64,000 bases of DNA from an uncultured Muribaculum sp. (GCA_910587665.1 CAJUMZ010000003.1:147569-211568), one strand, 5' to 3'; positions 29,377 to 38,807 are shown, numbered from the stretch's first letter. Numbers and translations are program-made. Notes: generated by a model not told the origin, from the letters alone.

Positions 29377-31005
29377 TTAACGGTCAATATCAGGCACAAC
29401 ATAGTCGAGCGTGCCGCCGATAGTGATAAGGTCGGCAATCTTGCTGCCACGGGTGAGATGATCGACGACTCCGGCAAGGTTCATACACGGAGAGTTGAAC
29501 TTAACTCGCCACGGAGTGTTGGCGCCACGGCTCTCGATATACACGCCAAAGGCGCCGCGGCTTGCCTCCACCTGCTGGAACCAGTGTCCTTCGGGGAGCT
29601 TTATAACCTTAGGCACCTTTGCGCAGATCTCGCCCTCAGGAATATTGTCGACGAGCTGTTCGAGGATGTGAAGCGACTGCTTTATTTCCTCAATACGCTC
29701 GACGAAACGAGCCATACAGTCACCTTCCTGAAGCACGACCTCTTCGAAGTCAAGCTCGGAATATATGCTGTAAGGGGTAGTCTTACGCACGTCACATGCC
29801 CATCCGGAAGCCCTGCCGACAGGACCGGTAGTGCCATAGGATATGGCATCCTCCTTGCTGAGGTGACCGACACCTACCATACGGTTATGCGCGATGACAT
29901 TGCCGGTAAATATAGTATCATATTCCTTGATCGCCGCAGGCATGATCTCGATAAGCTTCTTGACATCTTTCACGAAATCCTTGTCAAGCTCATCCATTAC
30001 ACCGCCTATGCAGTTATAATTGAATGTCATGCGGGCGCCACAGGTCTTTTCAAATATGTCGAGTATCCTTTCACGCTCACGAAGCGTATAGAAGAGCATT
30101 GTGGTCGCGCCAAGGTCCATACAGAAGGTACCCATAAACAGAAGGTGAGACGATATACGCATCAGCTCATCCATCATCACACGGATCACTTGTGCGCGGC
30201 GGGGCACCTCTATGCCGAGAGCCTTCTCGATACAAAGGCAGAGGCAATGACGGTTCTGCTGTGCCGAGAGATAGTCGAGGCGGTCGGTGAAATGCAGAGT
30301 CTGCGGATACCCGAGTCCCTCACACAATTTCTCGATTCCACGGTGGATATATCCGAGGTAAAGGTCGATTTTCTTGATTGTCTCGCCGTCGACGGCTGTG
30401 CGGAAACGAAGCACGCCATGTGTAGCGGGATGCTGCGGACCGATGTTGACCACAAAATCCTCAGGCTTGAAAATCGTAATCTCTTTCTTCTCAATCTTGC
30501 CGTCACCATCTTCCACATACGAAACGGTCACGTCGTCAACAGCCTCATGGTCAAGGCGCACCGGATTCACGTCGGGATCCGCGTTATAGTCCTTGCGGAG
30601 CGGATAGCCCACCCAGTCGTTGCGTAGAAACAGACGACGCATGTCGGGATGGTTTATAAATATTATGCCGTAGTAGTCATAGACTTCACGTTCATAAAGA
30701 TTTGCCACAGCCCAGAGGTCAGAGATGCTGTGCAGCATCGGGTTTTCGCGGTCGGTAGTGGCAACCTTTACCGACACATGGGTATCATGAGTGGTGGAGG
30801 TGAGATAATACATGCAGCCGAGCGAATCGGTCCAGTCCATGCCTACGACTGCGACGAGATAGTCAAATCCGAGTTCCGGATCCTCTTTCAACGTCTTTGC
30901 AAGAGAGTGCCATTTGGCATCGGGAATATTCACCAACAGCCATTCGCCCTCCTCAAAAGTCGCCTCGGGGAACAGCTTGGCTATCTTTTCCTGAACATTT
31001 GCCAT
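29377..31005 (-). CDS. nuoC/nuoD: NADH-quinone oxidoreductase subunit C/D fusion
   Basis: Fused 30-kDa and 49-kDa subunits, 542 residues. The NuoC part (about 1-150) shows YEREVYDYYGIIFINHPDMRR; the NuoD part starts near 180 with NIGPQHPATHGVLRF and ends with the expected C-terminus GTLDYVVPDIDR. NuoD and NuoB together form the quinone cavity. The CD fusion is known in Bacteroides and enterobacteria. Confidence 0.97.
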   Translation of the reverse strand: MANVQEKIAKLFPEATFEEGEWLLVNIPDAKWHSLAKTLKEDPELGFDYLVAVVGMDWTDSLGCMYYLTSTTHDTHVSVKVATTDRENPMLHSISDLWAVANLYEREVYDYYGIIFINHPDMRRLFLRNDWVGYPLRKDYNADPDVNPVRLDHEAVDDVTVSYVEDGDGKIEKKEITIFKPEDFVVNIGPQHPATHGVLRFRTAVDGETIKKIDLYLGYIHRGIEKLCEGLGYPQTLHFTDRLDYLSAQQNRHCLCLCIEKALGIEVPRRAQVIRVMMDELMRISSHLLFMGTFCMDLGATTMLFYTLRERERILDIFEKTCGARMTFNYNCIGGVMDELDKDFVKDVKKLIEIMPAAIKEYDTIFTGNVIAHNRMVGVGHLSKEDAISYGTTGPVGRASGWACDVRKTTPYSIYSELDFEEVVLQEGDCMARFVERIEEIKQSLHILEQLVDNIPEGEICAKVPKVIKLPEGHWFQQVEASRGAFGVYIESRGANTPWRVKFNSPCMNLAGVVDHLTRGSKIADLITIGGTLDYVVPDIDR

Positions 31006-31047
31006 AATCGATATATTGATTGGGGTATTGTTTAATCCTGGTTATTA

Positions 31048-31656
31048 TTACTTTTCCGCTTCATCAAGAGGATGAGTCTCGAAAAATTCCTTCTGCTTTT
31101 CCTGACGGTTGACCCCGCCGAAGAATTTTTCCACCTTCACCTTACGAGAAAGCTGCATGATGCCATAGATCATCGCCTCGGGGCGAGGAGGACATCCGGG
31201 CACATACACGTCGACCGGAATGATTTCCTCAACTCCCTTTACCACATGGTAGGAGTTCTTAAACGGGCCGCCGGAAATGGCACATCCGCCACAAGCTATG
31301 ACATATTTGGGCTCCGCAAGCTGGTCATACAGACGTCGCACCACCGGCGCCATCCTGTGCACAATAGTGCCGGCGACCATCATGAAGTCGGCCTGGCGTG
31401 GAGATGCGCGCGCCACTTCCCAGCCAAAGCGCGCCATGTCATAGCGCGCCGCTCCAAGAGAGATAAACTCTATGCCACAGCAACTGGTTGCGAATGTGAG
31501 CGGCCATAAAGAGTTACTGCGCCCCCAGTTGATCACGTTGTCAAGAGTGCCGACAACGACATTGGTGCCGTTATCCTTGAGCTCTTTTACAAGATGCTCT
31601 ATATATTCATTGTCCTTCCAGTCGGAATAGGGCATTCCCTGCGCTGTTACTTCCAT
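31048..31656 (-). CDS. nuoB: NADH-quinone oxidoreductase subunit B
   Basis: Holds the terminal [4Fe-4S] cluster N2, 202 residues. Ligands by family alignment are Cys59, Cys60 (TSCCGIEF), Cys125 (CGGCAISGG) and Cys155 (VPGCPPRPEA). Its start overlaps the nuoA end by 10 bases, suggesting coupled translation. Confidence 0.97.
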   Translation of the reverse strand: MEVTAQGMPYSDWKDNEYIEHLVKELKDNGTNVVVGTLDNVINWGRSNSLWPLTFATSCCGIEFISLGAARYDMARFGWEVARASPRQADFMMVAGTIVHRMAPVVRRLYDQLAEPKYVIACGGCAISGGPFKNSYHVVKGVEEIIPVDVYVPGCPPRPEAMIYGIMQLSRKVKVEKFFGGVNRQEKQKEFFETHPLDEAEK

Positions 31657-32021
31657 TCAAGAGCTCCTTTCCGCCAGGCATAAGCCAAGCCCAGCACTAA
31701 AATTCCGAAAAATACTGCGATGCACAACAAGCCGTCGGTACCCAGCAAGCGCACGTTTACAGCCCACGGGTAGAGGAACACTGTCTCAACATCAAACATC
31801 AAAAAGAGAATGGCATACAAATAGTAACCTACCTTGAACTGAGCCATGCTCTCTCCGCGGGTAGGAATACCGCACTCATATGCCTCACCCTTTTGCGGGT
31901 TGTAGGATTTTGGTGAGATAAGCCCGGCTATCACCAAGGCGAGCGCCACAAGAGCCACTCCGGTAAGGGCGGCTACAACGGCGAGGGTAGAATTCTGAAT
32001 ACCAAAAATTAATGATACCAT
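31647..32021 (-). CDS. nuoA: NADH-quinone oxidoreductase subunit A
   Basis: Membrane subunit of 124 residues with three helices. The conserved loop YECGIP and the second-helix segment FDVETVFLYPWAV are present. It is first gene of the nuo/atp cluster; a -7 promoter match lies 72 bases upstream. Confidence 0.95.
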   Translation of the reverse strand: MVSLIFGIQNSTLAVVAALTGVALVALALVIAGLISPKSYNPQKGEAYECGIPTRGESMAQFKVGYYLYAILFLMFDVETVFLYPWAVNVRLLGTDGLLCIAVFFGILVLGLAYAWRKGALEWK

Positions 32022-32092
32022 ATAATATAACTAATACTTCTTCCGAGAAATGATTTTTCGGATGGACATAACGCATCCCTCCTAAATTTGTG

Positions 32093-32100
32093 CAAATATA
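32093..32100 (-). promoter_or_regulatory. -7 promoter element for the nuo/atp cluster
   Basis: On the minus strand the bases read TATATTTG, matching TAnnTTTG. The predicted transcript would have a leader of about 65-70 bases before nuoA. It is the only full match in the gap between the CotH gene and nuoA. Confidence 0.5.
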
Positions 32101-32172
32101 CGAATTTTTTCCTACACGGCATTGGTGAGCTTTAAAAATTTTCCCAGACTATTTTATAAAAATTAACGGTTT

Positions 32173-34623
32173 TTATAGTCGGCAGCTCACCTTGGAATGT
32201 CCCTCGATTCCATCGGCTGTCACGTACCGAACCACGTAAACGCCGGGAGCCGCAACATGGAATTCGCCTTCTCCGGAGGCGATATGACCGGCTAATGTAC
32301 CGTCAATCCGATAGATACCGGCAGTAACACCGGTCTCGCCCTCGATCCTTATGGCAAGTCCCTCGGCAATTACGCTTACATCAGAACGGTCGGCATTTAC
32401 GTCATCTATTGATGCGGGATTGTAAGGGACAGACTCTATAACCACCTTTTTCGCATTGCCGAATTTAAATGTATGTGTGGCGGCCGGGGTGAATTCGGTA
32501 TGGGTCTTTCCGTCTTTATCGGTAATAATGGCCTTCCAGTTACGCCCGTCGACGGTAGCAAGAGTCATTTCACGACCATTATAATATTGTCCGGCAAATT
32601 CAGGCTGGGTCAACCCTACCCCGTTGAACGACATGATATGCCCGCTGCCCTTTATTGTCAGCTCGTAAGCCGATGACAGCCCGAAATATGTGCGCAGCCG
32701 GTTATAAAGGAATGTACGGCGCTTCTTACACCACTCATGGATAAATTTTATATCATTTTCCCAATTGGAGAAACGCCATGGTTCATTGGGGAAATAAATC
32801 TTGCAATGGTCGGAATATTCGGGGCGCAGCTCACCCGCCATTTCGTCAAGCATCGCGTCTATATATGCCGGTTGCAAGAAATCGCCCATAAATATGGCAA
32901 GACGGTCGATGAATAAAGATTTTGCCTCGGACTGCTCCATAAATACACCGAACAATCTGGTATTACGGGCAGTCCATTCATCGTGACTCTTGCCCGAAGC
33001 CATATCGGCTATAAATTTAAGATAGTCATGTTCATGCTGTCCCTGCTCCCAGGTTATGGCAAAGCGGTCGATATCCTTCAGCACCCAACGCCATTTCGAG
33101 CCTTTCGCCCACGGCTTCCAGCACACGATGTTGTTATTCGGATAATCGGTGTTGCCGGCAAATGTCTGTATCGCAAACATATCAAGGAAATTGTCGACAT
33201 CCATCACTTCCTTGAGGTTGTCAAGCGTTACATCTTTCTTATTGTACAATTCGACAAATTCCTTGAGCGAGCTATCGGAACCGGATTTTACTTCCCACCA
33301 GTTTTCAATCATGTCGATATCCTCAAGTCCGTCATAATTTGCCTCGATAAAATCCTCATTGGTGCGCTCGCGAAGGTCATAGACGCCGCGATACTCTCCG
33401 TTTATATAGCATATCACAAGGCGGTATCCCTGCCAGTCGACATTGGGCGAGTTAAGCCCTACAAGCCGCTGGGCAAGCGCGTCACGCACATGTGCGCCAT
33501 CAAAGTCATTGCCGCTGTTGCGCAACTCAAATGACTTCGCATATGTAATCTCAGGCTTGTCACGCCATATCCCGTCAGTATTGTAGCGTTTCTCGCCAAA
33601 TCGTTTGTTGGCATAGACCACCAACGACTTCTGCGAGTAACGCCGTGACCATCCGCCTTTTACCCTTGTCTCACCGAGCTGATTGAAAAGCGGGGCATGG
33701 TCATCACCTCCGAAATACTCTATATTCATCGGACGACGCCAGTCATAATCCCAATTGGGATTTTTATCAAGTTCGCCCATTAATATGCCGATTTCGTCGT
33801 CATAAAGATACTCGGGATTGAGTGAAATTGAAACGATAGGCAACTCAGTAGCGCGGGTATGGAATATATAGGAATGAGTAGTCGACACGGATGAAATCGC
33901 CGACGATGAAATAAGTTTTGCCCTTACCGAGGTGGATTTTGAGATATTCAATGTCTTGCTGTCACCGGTAACGGCATCTTTCATCTCAGGCTCCCTGCCG
34001 TCGGTGGTTATACACAGCCTACTGTCGGCCGGCGCATCGGCAGGCTTGCGGACCGTCACGGTGACAGGTGCGTCAAAAACACCTCCTGCCATACTAAATT
34101 CCGGCGAGCCGAGAATCACCTCCGATACTACTCCATTATTAGCGGCGCCGGGAGTTGGGGTAACCATATAACCCCACTGCTCACCTCCGTCAGTCACCCT
34201 TCCATACGCTACATTAGGCGCAGGCATCTTACTGAAGTCGAGTTTATCAACGATTTCATCCGAGGGGCTGAAGATATAGACAGAGCCTTTTTTAGTAGAC
34301 TCAAGACGGAAATCGGCATGCACGCCCTCGCCTGTCTTGTCACAGTATATCACCCCGTGGCCCTTAGCCGGGATAGTAAGAGTCGCATTTATCTTATATG
34401 CTTTCGACACTGTTTCCGATGTGCCTATCTTATATCCGTTAAGGCTTACAGGTGAGGCACCGGGGTTGTACACTTCAACCCAGGAATCAGGAAATTCCTT
34501 ATCGGCAAACAGAATATCCACATTGGATTGCATAATCTCATTAATCACGAGCTGACCTGATGCGTCAAATGGCTGCGACATAATCGCGGCTGTCAAAAAC
34601 AGAGCATTGAAAACGTGCTTCAT
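32173..34623 (-). CDS. CotH-kinase family surface protein with lamin-tail and chitobiase-C-like domains
   Basis: From the ATG at 34623 (MKHVFNALFLTAAIMS signal peptide) the protein has 816 residues. A lamin-tail domain (LVINEIMQSN to SWVEVYNPG) covers about 25-125. A chitobiase C-terminal-like beta domain lies around 165-240 (LCITTDGREP). The CotH kinase-like domain spans about 255-560 with YRGVYDLRERTNEDFIEANY. The last 70 residues (GIYRIDGTLAGHI to GVYVVRYVTADGIEGHSKV) resemble a type IX secretion sorting domain. CotH proteins phosphorylate secreted proteins in Bacillus spores; the role in Bacteroidota is not known. It is upstream of nuoA but has its own promoter at 34659-34666. Confidence 0.85.
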   Translation of the reverse strand: MKHVFNALFLTAAIMSQPFDASGQLVINEIMQSNVDILFADKEFPDSWVEVYNPGASPVSLNGYKIGTSETVSKAYKINATLTIPAKGHGVIYCDKTGEGVHADFRLESTKKGSVYIFSPSDEIVDKLDFSKMPAPNVAYGRVTDGGEQWGYMVTPTPGAANNGVVSEVILGSPEFSMAGGVFDAPVTVTVRKPADAPADSRLCITTDGREPEMKDAVTGDSKTLNISKSTSVRAKLISSSAISSVSTTHSYIFHTRATELPIVSISLNPEYLYDDEIGILMGELDKNPNWDYDWRRPMNIEYFGGDDHAPLFNQLGETRVKGGWSRRYSQKSLVVYANKRFGEKRYNTDGIWRDKPEITYAKSFELRNSGNDFDGAHVRDALAQRLVGLNSPNVDWQGYRLVICYINGEYRGVYDLRERTNEDFIEANYDGLEDIDMIENWWEVKSGSDSSLKEFVELYNKKDVTLDNLKEVMDVDNFLDMFAIQTFAGNTDYPNNNIVCWKPWAKGSKWRWVLKDIDRFAITWEQGQHEHDYLKFIADMASGKSHDEWTARNTRLFGVFMEQSEAKSLFIDRLAIFMGDFLQPAYIDAMLDEMAGELRPEYSDHCKIYFPNEPWRFSNWENDIKFIHEWCKKRRTFLYNRLRTYFGLSSAYELTIKGSGHIMSFNGVGLTQPEFAGQYYNGREMTLATVDGRNWKAIITDKDGKTHTEFTPAATHTFKFGNAKKVVIESVPYNPASIDDVNADRSDVSVIAEGLAIRIEGETGVTAGIYRIDGTLAGHIASGEGEFHVAAPGVYVVRYVTADGIEGHSKVSCRL

Positions 34624-34658
34624 TGGTAATCGAAGGTTAATAATTGGTTGATATCTTG

Positions 34659-34666
34659 CAAAGATA
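34659..34666 (-). promoter_or_regulatory. -7 promoter element (with -33) for the CotH-family gene
   Basis: Minus-strand TATCTTTG matches TAnnTTTG. A TTTG sits 18 bases upstream (34685-34688), a good -33 element. The predicted start lies about 30 bases before the ATG at 34623. The -33 element overlaps the T-run of the upstream terminator. Confidence 0.6.
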
Positions 34667-34684
34667 CACAATACCGTATGAATA

Positions 34685-34730
34685 CAAAAAATACGGGAGA
34701 CAAATATTACCGTGAATATCTGCCTCCCGT
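34685..34730 (-). terminator. Rho-independent terminator after the 295-residue lipoprotein gene
   Basis: The arms ACGGGAG (34693-34699) and CTCCCGT (34724-34730) extend inward through an AT-rich stem with G-U wobbles when read as minus-strand RNA. A run of six T residues follows on that strand. It ends the TonB-receptor/lipoprotein operon. Confidence 0.75.
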
Positions 34731-34782
34731 TTTGGTATCTATGAGCCTTGCCTGTCAGGCAAAGACTACCGTCTACCTGATA

Positions 34783-35670
34783 TTACTGCTGAGTTGTCGG
34801 CTTCTTAAGACGAAACTTGAGTTTAGACAAGACATCGAAAGTAACCGAGTTATCGCCCTGGATAGTAGGAGCGCATGAGTATTTAAGGGTGATCTCATCA
34901 CCGATCATGCCCGAACCCTCAAGGTTGGAAATGGGGTATTTGTCATTCGGCTCTTCTTTATTTCCATTTTCCCCTTTAAGTACACACGGGATAAGATGGT
35001 CTATGGCAAAAGTGAGCTTACCGTCTTTTATCTCAAAAGGAATATTCTTGAACACCATGTTCATCGCGGGCATCTCTTTCATAAACGAAGCACCGGCAAC
35101 ATACAGGTCAAGAGTACGCTTGTCAGAGTTCAAATCTTTTTCGTTAATAGAGATCTGATAGCGGTTTTTGGCAGCCTCTTCGGTTACATACGGGGATCCG
35201 ACAGGAGAGGTCACAGTAGTGGCACTGAAGAAGTTTTGCAGGCAGGACATACCATACACAACGTCGTTGCCCGACTTGAAGCTGTAGTACAGATTCCACT
35301 GCTGTATAAAGTTTGTACCACCGAAAAGATTGATATTTACATCCGACATACCTGACGCCGACGAAGTGGAAGAAAGCGCAAAGTTTATTCCGTTCGTCAC
35401 ACTTTTGTTGGTAAGGTTAGTCACATCAAAGCTTTTCTTAGAATCATCGCTCATGACTACTTCGCGGATACTCAGGCTTGATGCCGATTCGCCGATATAT
35501 TCAATAGAAATCGCCGACGTGCCGACTGAATAATTTTCATCAGTACCGTTGGTCACATAGTTGAGCATGTAGAACGGTTGAGTCTCGCGATGGGAGTTTT
35601 CTTTAGTTTCACATGAAGTGAGCGCGACCGCAACAATGGCGGTGGCAAGAATGGTCTTGTTGATCTTCAT
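34783..35670 (-). CDS. Lipoprotein of unknown function paired with a TonB-dependent receptor
   Basis: I do not recognise the family. It is a 295-residue lipoprotein with lipobox Cys20 (VALTSC), rich in Ser, Thr and Asn, with alternating beta-type patterns and no catalytic motif. Regions such as PFYMLNYVTNGTDENYSVG and KLTFAIDHLIPCVLKG suggest two beta domains. It lies 28 bases downstream of the TonB receptor gene and is followed by a terminator, so the two form an operon. By analogy with SusD-type pairs it may help capture the receptor's ligand; that is inference only. Confidence 0.7.
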   Translation of the reverse strand: MKINKTILATAIVAVALTSCETKENSHRETQPFYMLNYVTNGTDENYSVGTSAISIEYIGESASSLSIREVVMSDDSKKSFDVTNLTNKSVTNGINFALSSTSSASGMSDVNINLFGGTNFIQQWNLYYSFKSGNDVVYGMSCLQNFFSATTVTSPVGSPYVTEEAAKNRYQISINEKDLNSDKRTLDLYVAGASFMKEMPAMNMVFKNIPFEIKDGKLTFAIDHLIPCVLKGENGNKEEPNDKYPISNLEGSGMIGDEITLKYSCAPTIQGDNSVTFDVLSKLKFRLKKPTTQQ

Positions 35671-35698
35671 CTAATTCTTAGTTATTATAATAGTAAAT

Positions 35699-37906
35699 TT
35701 AAATCTGTAATCTAAATGTCGCACCTATCCTTAGTGGCTTACCTCTTTGCAAAAAAGCATTCCCTATACTAACGAAGTAAAATGTATTATATTTTGTATC
35801 GGACAGGTTCTCGCCCCAAAAAGTAAGTGAAATTTTATTAAAATCAAATTTAACAGACGCTCCGGGCAGCATGTAGAACGGCTGCTTCACACTGTTTGCC
35901 TCATCCCACATTATCTCTCCAACACCGCGGCAGTTTACGTCGACTGTGATGCCTTTGAGTAAGCCGCTGCTGAACGGTTGACGGTATGTCGCCCCGACAA
36001 ACATGGTATTGTGAGGAGCATAGGGTACATATTTGCCCGAATAATCGGATATCCCGTTGAAAAACTCTCTAAAGCGAGCATCAGTATAACCGTAAGATGC
36101 CGTTAGACCAAGGCGGTCAACCGGGCGATACCGTATGGTCAGTTCGGCACCGAAACTACGCGTCTTGCCGGCATTTGTCATTATACGGCCGGTAGTAGTG
36201 CCGTCGGGAAACATCGTCAGCTGCTGATCGCGGCAGTCTATATAGAATAGCGCCGCCTGCGCTGTCAGGCGACCGCTGCGATCGGAAAGGTGGGCGCCTA
36301 TCTCGTAATTCCAGCTCGATTCCGGCTTATAGGATATAACCTTATCGACATCATAGCTCATCGCCAGACCCATTATCTTCATCAATCGCTGCTGAAGCAC
36401 ATCGCTGAACATCTGAGTGTTGAAGCCGCCGGCCTTGTAACCGCGTGCCACAGACAGGTATATGTTGGATTCCGGAAGCGAACCGATGTTATATGTAGCG
36501 GTAAACTTCGGCAACAGCTCGACAAAGGTCTTTTGCAATTTCCCGCCATCATTGATGTTTACAGGTATCTGACCGTCATCGATTCCGAGTATCGTAAATG
36601 AAGTGTTGCAGCGGCTGTGATATCTCAGCGATGTATGCTCTACGTCAAGGCGCAAACCCAAGGTAAAATCCCATGCACCAGCACGATAACCGCTCTGGTG
36701 GTACAGGGCGACACCCCATACGGGATTGAGGAAATTACTTCCGAGCACAAAACTGTCTTCATCCCACACCGTCACAGATGAGCTATGCTCATTTACATGC
36801 TTTAATATCAGCTCTTCTATACCTGTCGGCTTGAATGTCACCGGCGCGTTCATGTTTGTTCGCTTGAAGAAGCCGAAAATACCGCCAAGCCAATTATAAT
36901 TGCCAATGTTGCCCTTTCCCACAAAATCCTGAGTCAAAGCCCACTCCCGGCGTGCCTGTGTAAGAGTGAAATATGATTCGGGAAGGAAATCCTGGTCAAG
37001 GGTCATGTTGTCATCAATATATTGGAAACTCGTTATGCTTGACATGACCGCATTATCAAGACGCCAACGCAGTGTCAAACCGTCATTTACGCCCGTACGA
37101 CGGTAAAAGCACGTATCATTATATGCGATATTTCCCGATTCAAGCGATTCATAGGGGTAACCGCCCTGACGGGAAATCTGAAGCGAAGCCACATTTTCCA
37201 TAGTCAAGCGGTCAGAGATGCGCCAAACCGTTTTCCAACGCAGGCTACCCTGATTTTCCTTATCACACTTCTCTCCGTTGTACAGATTATTGAAATACCC
37301 GTCGGTATGGGTAAAATATGCCGAATACGACATTCCGAGACGCGCCGTCGGCTTATGGTAATATGAAAGGGAAGCACGTATTGAATTGGCGGTACCATAT
37401 TCAGCGGTTGCTCGAAGTCCCTGAAATTTCATAGGTGACAGGGTGTATATATTCACAAGACCCCCCATCGTGTTTCGCCCGTAGAGGGTGCTCTGCGGCC
37501 CGCGCAACATCTCTATTCGCTCGATATCCACAAGATCGAAATCGTAATTGTCTTTGTTAAGGTAAGGGACATTATCGACATTGAGCCCTATGACAGGCTG
37601 GTCGATACGTGCCCCAAGTCCCCTTACATAGATGGAAGAAGTCATGCGCGACCCATAGTCCGGAATATAGAAGTTAGGAGCAACCTCGCTCACTCCTTTC
37701 ATTGTTACGATATTAAGTTTTTCAAGCTCGCCATTGCCTACCACCGTTGACGCCACAGGAAGTGAGGCAATATCAAGAGTCTGCTTGATAGCGGTCACCG
37801 ACACCTCACGGAGAGTAAGGGTAGTGTCAGCCGGCTCACCGGAAATCGCCGGCAGGCAACACATTATAATAATTGACAGACTTGACAGCGGTTTTAACAA
37901 CTTCAT
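35699..37906 (-). CDS. TonB-dependent outer membrane receptor
   Basis: From ATG 37906 (MKLLKPLSSLSIIIMCCLPAIS signal) the receptor has 735 residues. The TonB-box region (LREVSVTAIKQ), a plug with VDIERIEMLRGPQSTLYGRNTMGGLVNI and a 22-strand barrel ending GATFRLQI are complete. It lacks the N-terminal carboxypeptidase-like domain of SusC proteins and looks more like siderophore or vitamin receptors. The ligand is unknown. The ATG is chosen over an upstream TTG (37927) because the -7 promoter at 37933-37940 leaves only a short leader. The 295-residue lipoprotein follows. Confidence 0.9.
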   Translation of the reverse strand: MKLLKPLSSLSIIIMCCLPAISGEPADTTLTLREVSVTAIKQTLDIASLPVASTVVGNGELEKLNIVTMKGVSEVAPNFYIPDYGSRMTSSIYVRGLGARIDQPVIGLNVDNVPYLNKDNYDFDLVDIERIEMLRGPQSTLYGRNTMGGLVNIYTLSPMKFQGLRATAEYGTANSIRASLSYYHKPTARLGMSYSAYFTHTDGYFNNLYNGEKCDKENQGSLRWKTVWRISDRLTMENVASLQISRQGGYPYESLESGNIAYNDTCFYRRTGVNDGLTLRWRLDNAVMSSITSFQYIDDNMTLDQDFLPESYFTLTQARREWALTQDFVGKGNIGNYNWLGGIFGFFKRTNMNAPVTFKPTGIEELILKHVNEHSSSVTVWDEDSFVLGSNFLNPVWGVALYHQSGYRAGAWDFTLGLRLDVEHTSLRYHSRCNTSFTILGIDDGQIPVNINDGGKLQKTFVELLPKFTATYNIGSLPESNIYLSVARGYKAGGFNTQMFSDVLQQRLMKIMGLAMSYDVDKVISYKPESSWNYEIGAHLSDRSGRLTAQAALFYIDCRDQQLTMFPDGTTTGRIMTNAGKTRSFGAELTIRYRPVDRLGLTASYGYTDARFREFFNGISDYSGKYVPYAPHNTMFVGATYRQPFSSGLLKGITVDVNCRGVGEIMWDEANSVKQPFYMLPGASVKFDFNKISLTFWGENLSDTKYNTFYFVSIGNAFLQRGKPLRIGATFRLQI

Positions 37907-37932
37907 TCCGGACACATCTTTCTTCAATAGTG

Positions 37933-37940
37933 CAAAATTA
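37933..37940 (-). promoter_or_regulatory. -7 promoter element for the TonB receptor operon
   Basis: Minus-strand TAATTTTG matches TAnnTTTG, with a predicted leader of about 20 bases before ATG 37906. Confidence 0.55.
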
Positions 37941-38006
37941 ACAGTTGAACGACATCAGCACAATCACTATTTATAGTGAATTGACGGCGACACGGATATA
38001 ACTACA

Positions 38007-38807
38007 TCAGAACATCAGCAATCCGAAACCCATGACAGCCATGCCGAGTATCACACCGCCTATCGCATAATGATGATGACCGTATTCCTCGGCACTCGGA
38101 AGGAGCTCATCAAAGGAGATATAGACCATGATGCCTGCCACAGCGGCAAGACACACCGCATTGACTACAGGAGTCCAAATAGGCATAAGGAATGCCAAGG
38201 CAAACAATGCGCCAAGCGGCTCTGCAAATCCGGAGGCAATCGAAAACCATAACGCTTTCTTTCGGCTTCCGGTAGAGTGATAGACAGGCACCGACACGGC
38301 AATACCCTCCGGTATATTATGGATAGCCACGGCGACAACTATCGGAAGTGCGATGTCGAGCGACTCAAGTCCGGATACAAAAGTGGCTATACCTTCCGGG
38401 AAATTATGTATGCCGATCGTAAGGGCAAGCATCATACCTGTGCGCTTCAACCGCTTGTTTTCGCCGGAATGTATATTATGTATTTCATGCGGATTCTCAT
38501 CTTCCGGTACAAGGAAATCGATCAACGCTATCAGCCCCATTCCCCCAAAAAACGAGAGCAGCACATAAAGCATGGCACTTTTTTCCGAAAAATTATGTCC
38601 CATCGATCCCACCGCTTCAGGAAGCAGCTCCATAAACGACACATAGACCATGACCCCGGCTGACAGTCCGAGCGCACAAGAGAGAAACCGGGTGTTGGTC
38701 ACCTTTGTAAAAAACGCCATCAGACTGCCGATTCCTGTCGACAATCCGGCGACAAGCGTCATCAGCAACGCTACGAGTATGGCATCGGTGGTTAGTGTTG
38801 TCTCCAT
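38007..38807 (-). CDS. zupT: ZIP-family zinc/metal transporter ZupT
   Basis: Inner-membrane metal importer, 266 residues, eight predicted helices. The metal-site motifs HNFPEG (134-139) and HNIPEG (163-168) are both intact. The His-containing loop between helices 3 and 4 (ENPHEIHNIHSGENKR) is typical. ZupT carries zinc and other divalent metals into the cytosol without ATP. The gene appears to stand alone, between the TonB receptor and rnpB. Confidence 0.94.
   Translation of the reverse strand: METTLTTDAILVALLMTLVAGLSTGIGSLMAFFTKVTNTRFLSCALGLSAGVMVYVSFMELLPEAVGSMGHNFSEKSAMLYVLLSFFGGMGLIALIDFLVPEDENPHEIHNIHSGENKRLKRTGMMLALTIGIHNFPEGIATFVSGLESLDIALPIVVAVAIHNIPEGIAVSVPVYHSTGSRKKALWFSIASGFAEPLGALFALAFLMPIWTPVVNAVCLAAVAGIMVYISFDELLPSAEEYGHHHYAIGGVILGMAVMGFGLLMF

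Noticed and set aside
31885..32076. 63-codon frame overlapping the start of nuoA, preceded by an AGGAGG-like sequence
   Set aside because: Most of it lies in another frame of nuoA and its composition is not protein-like; the leader explains the rest.
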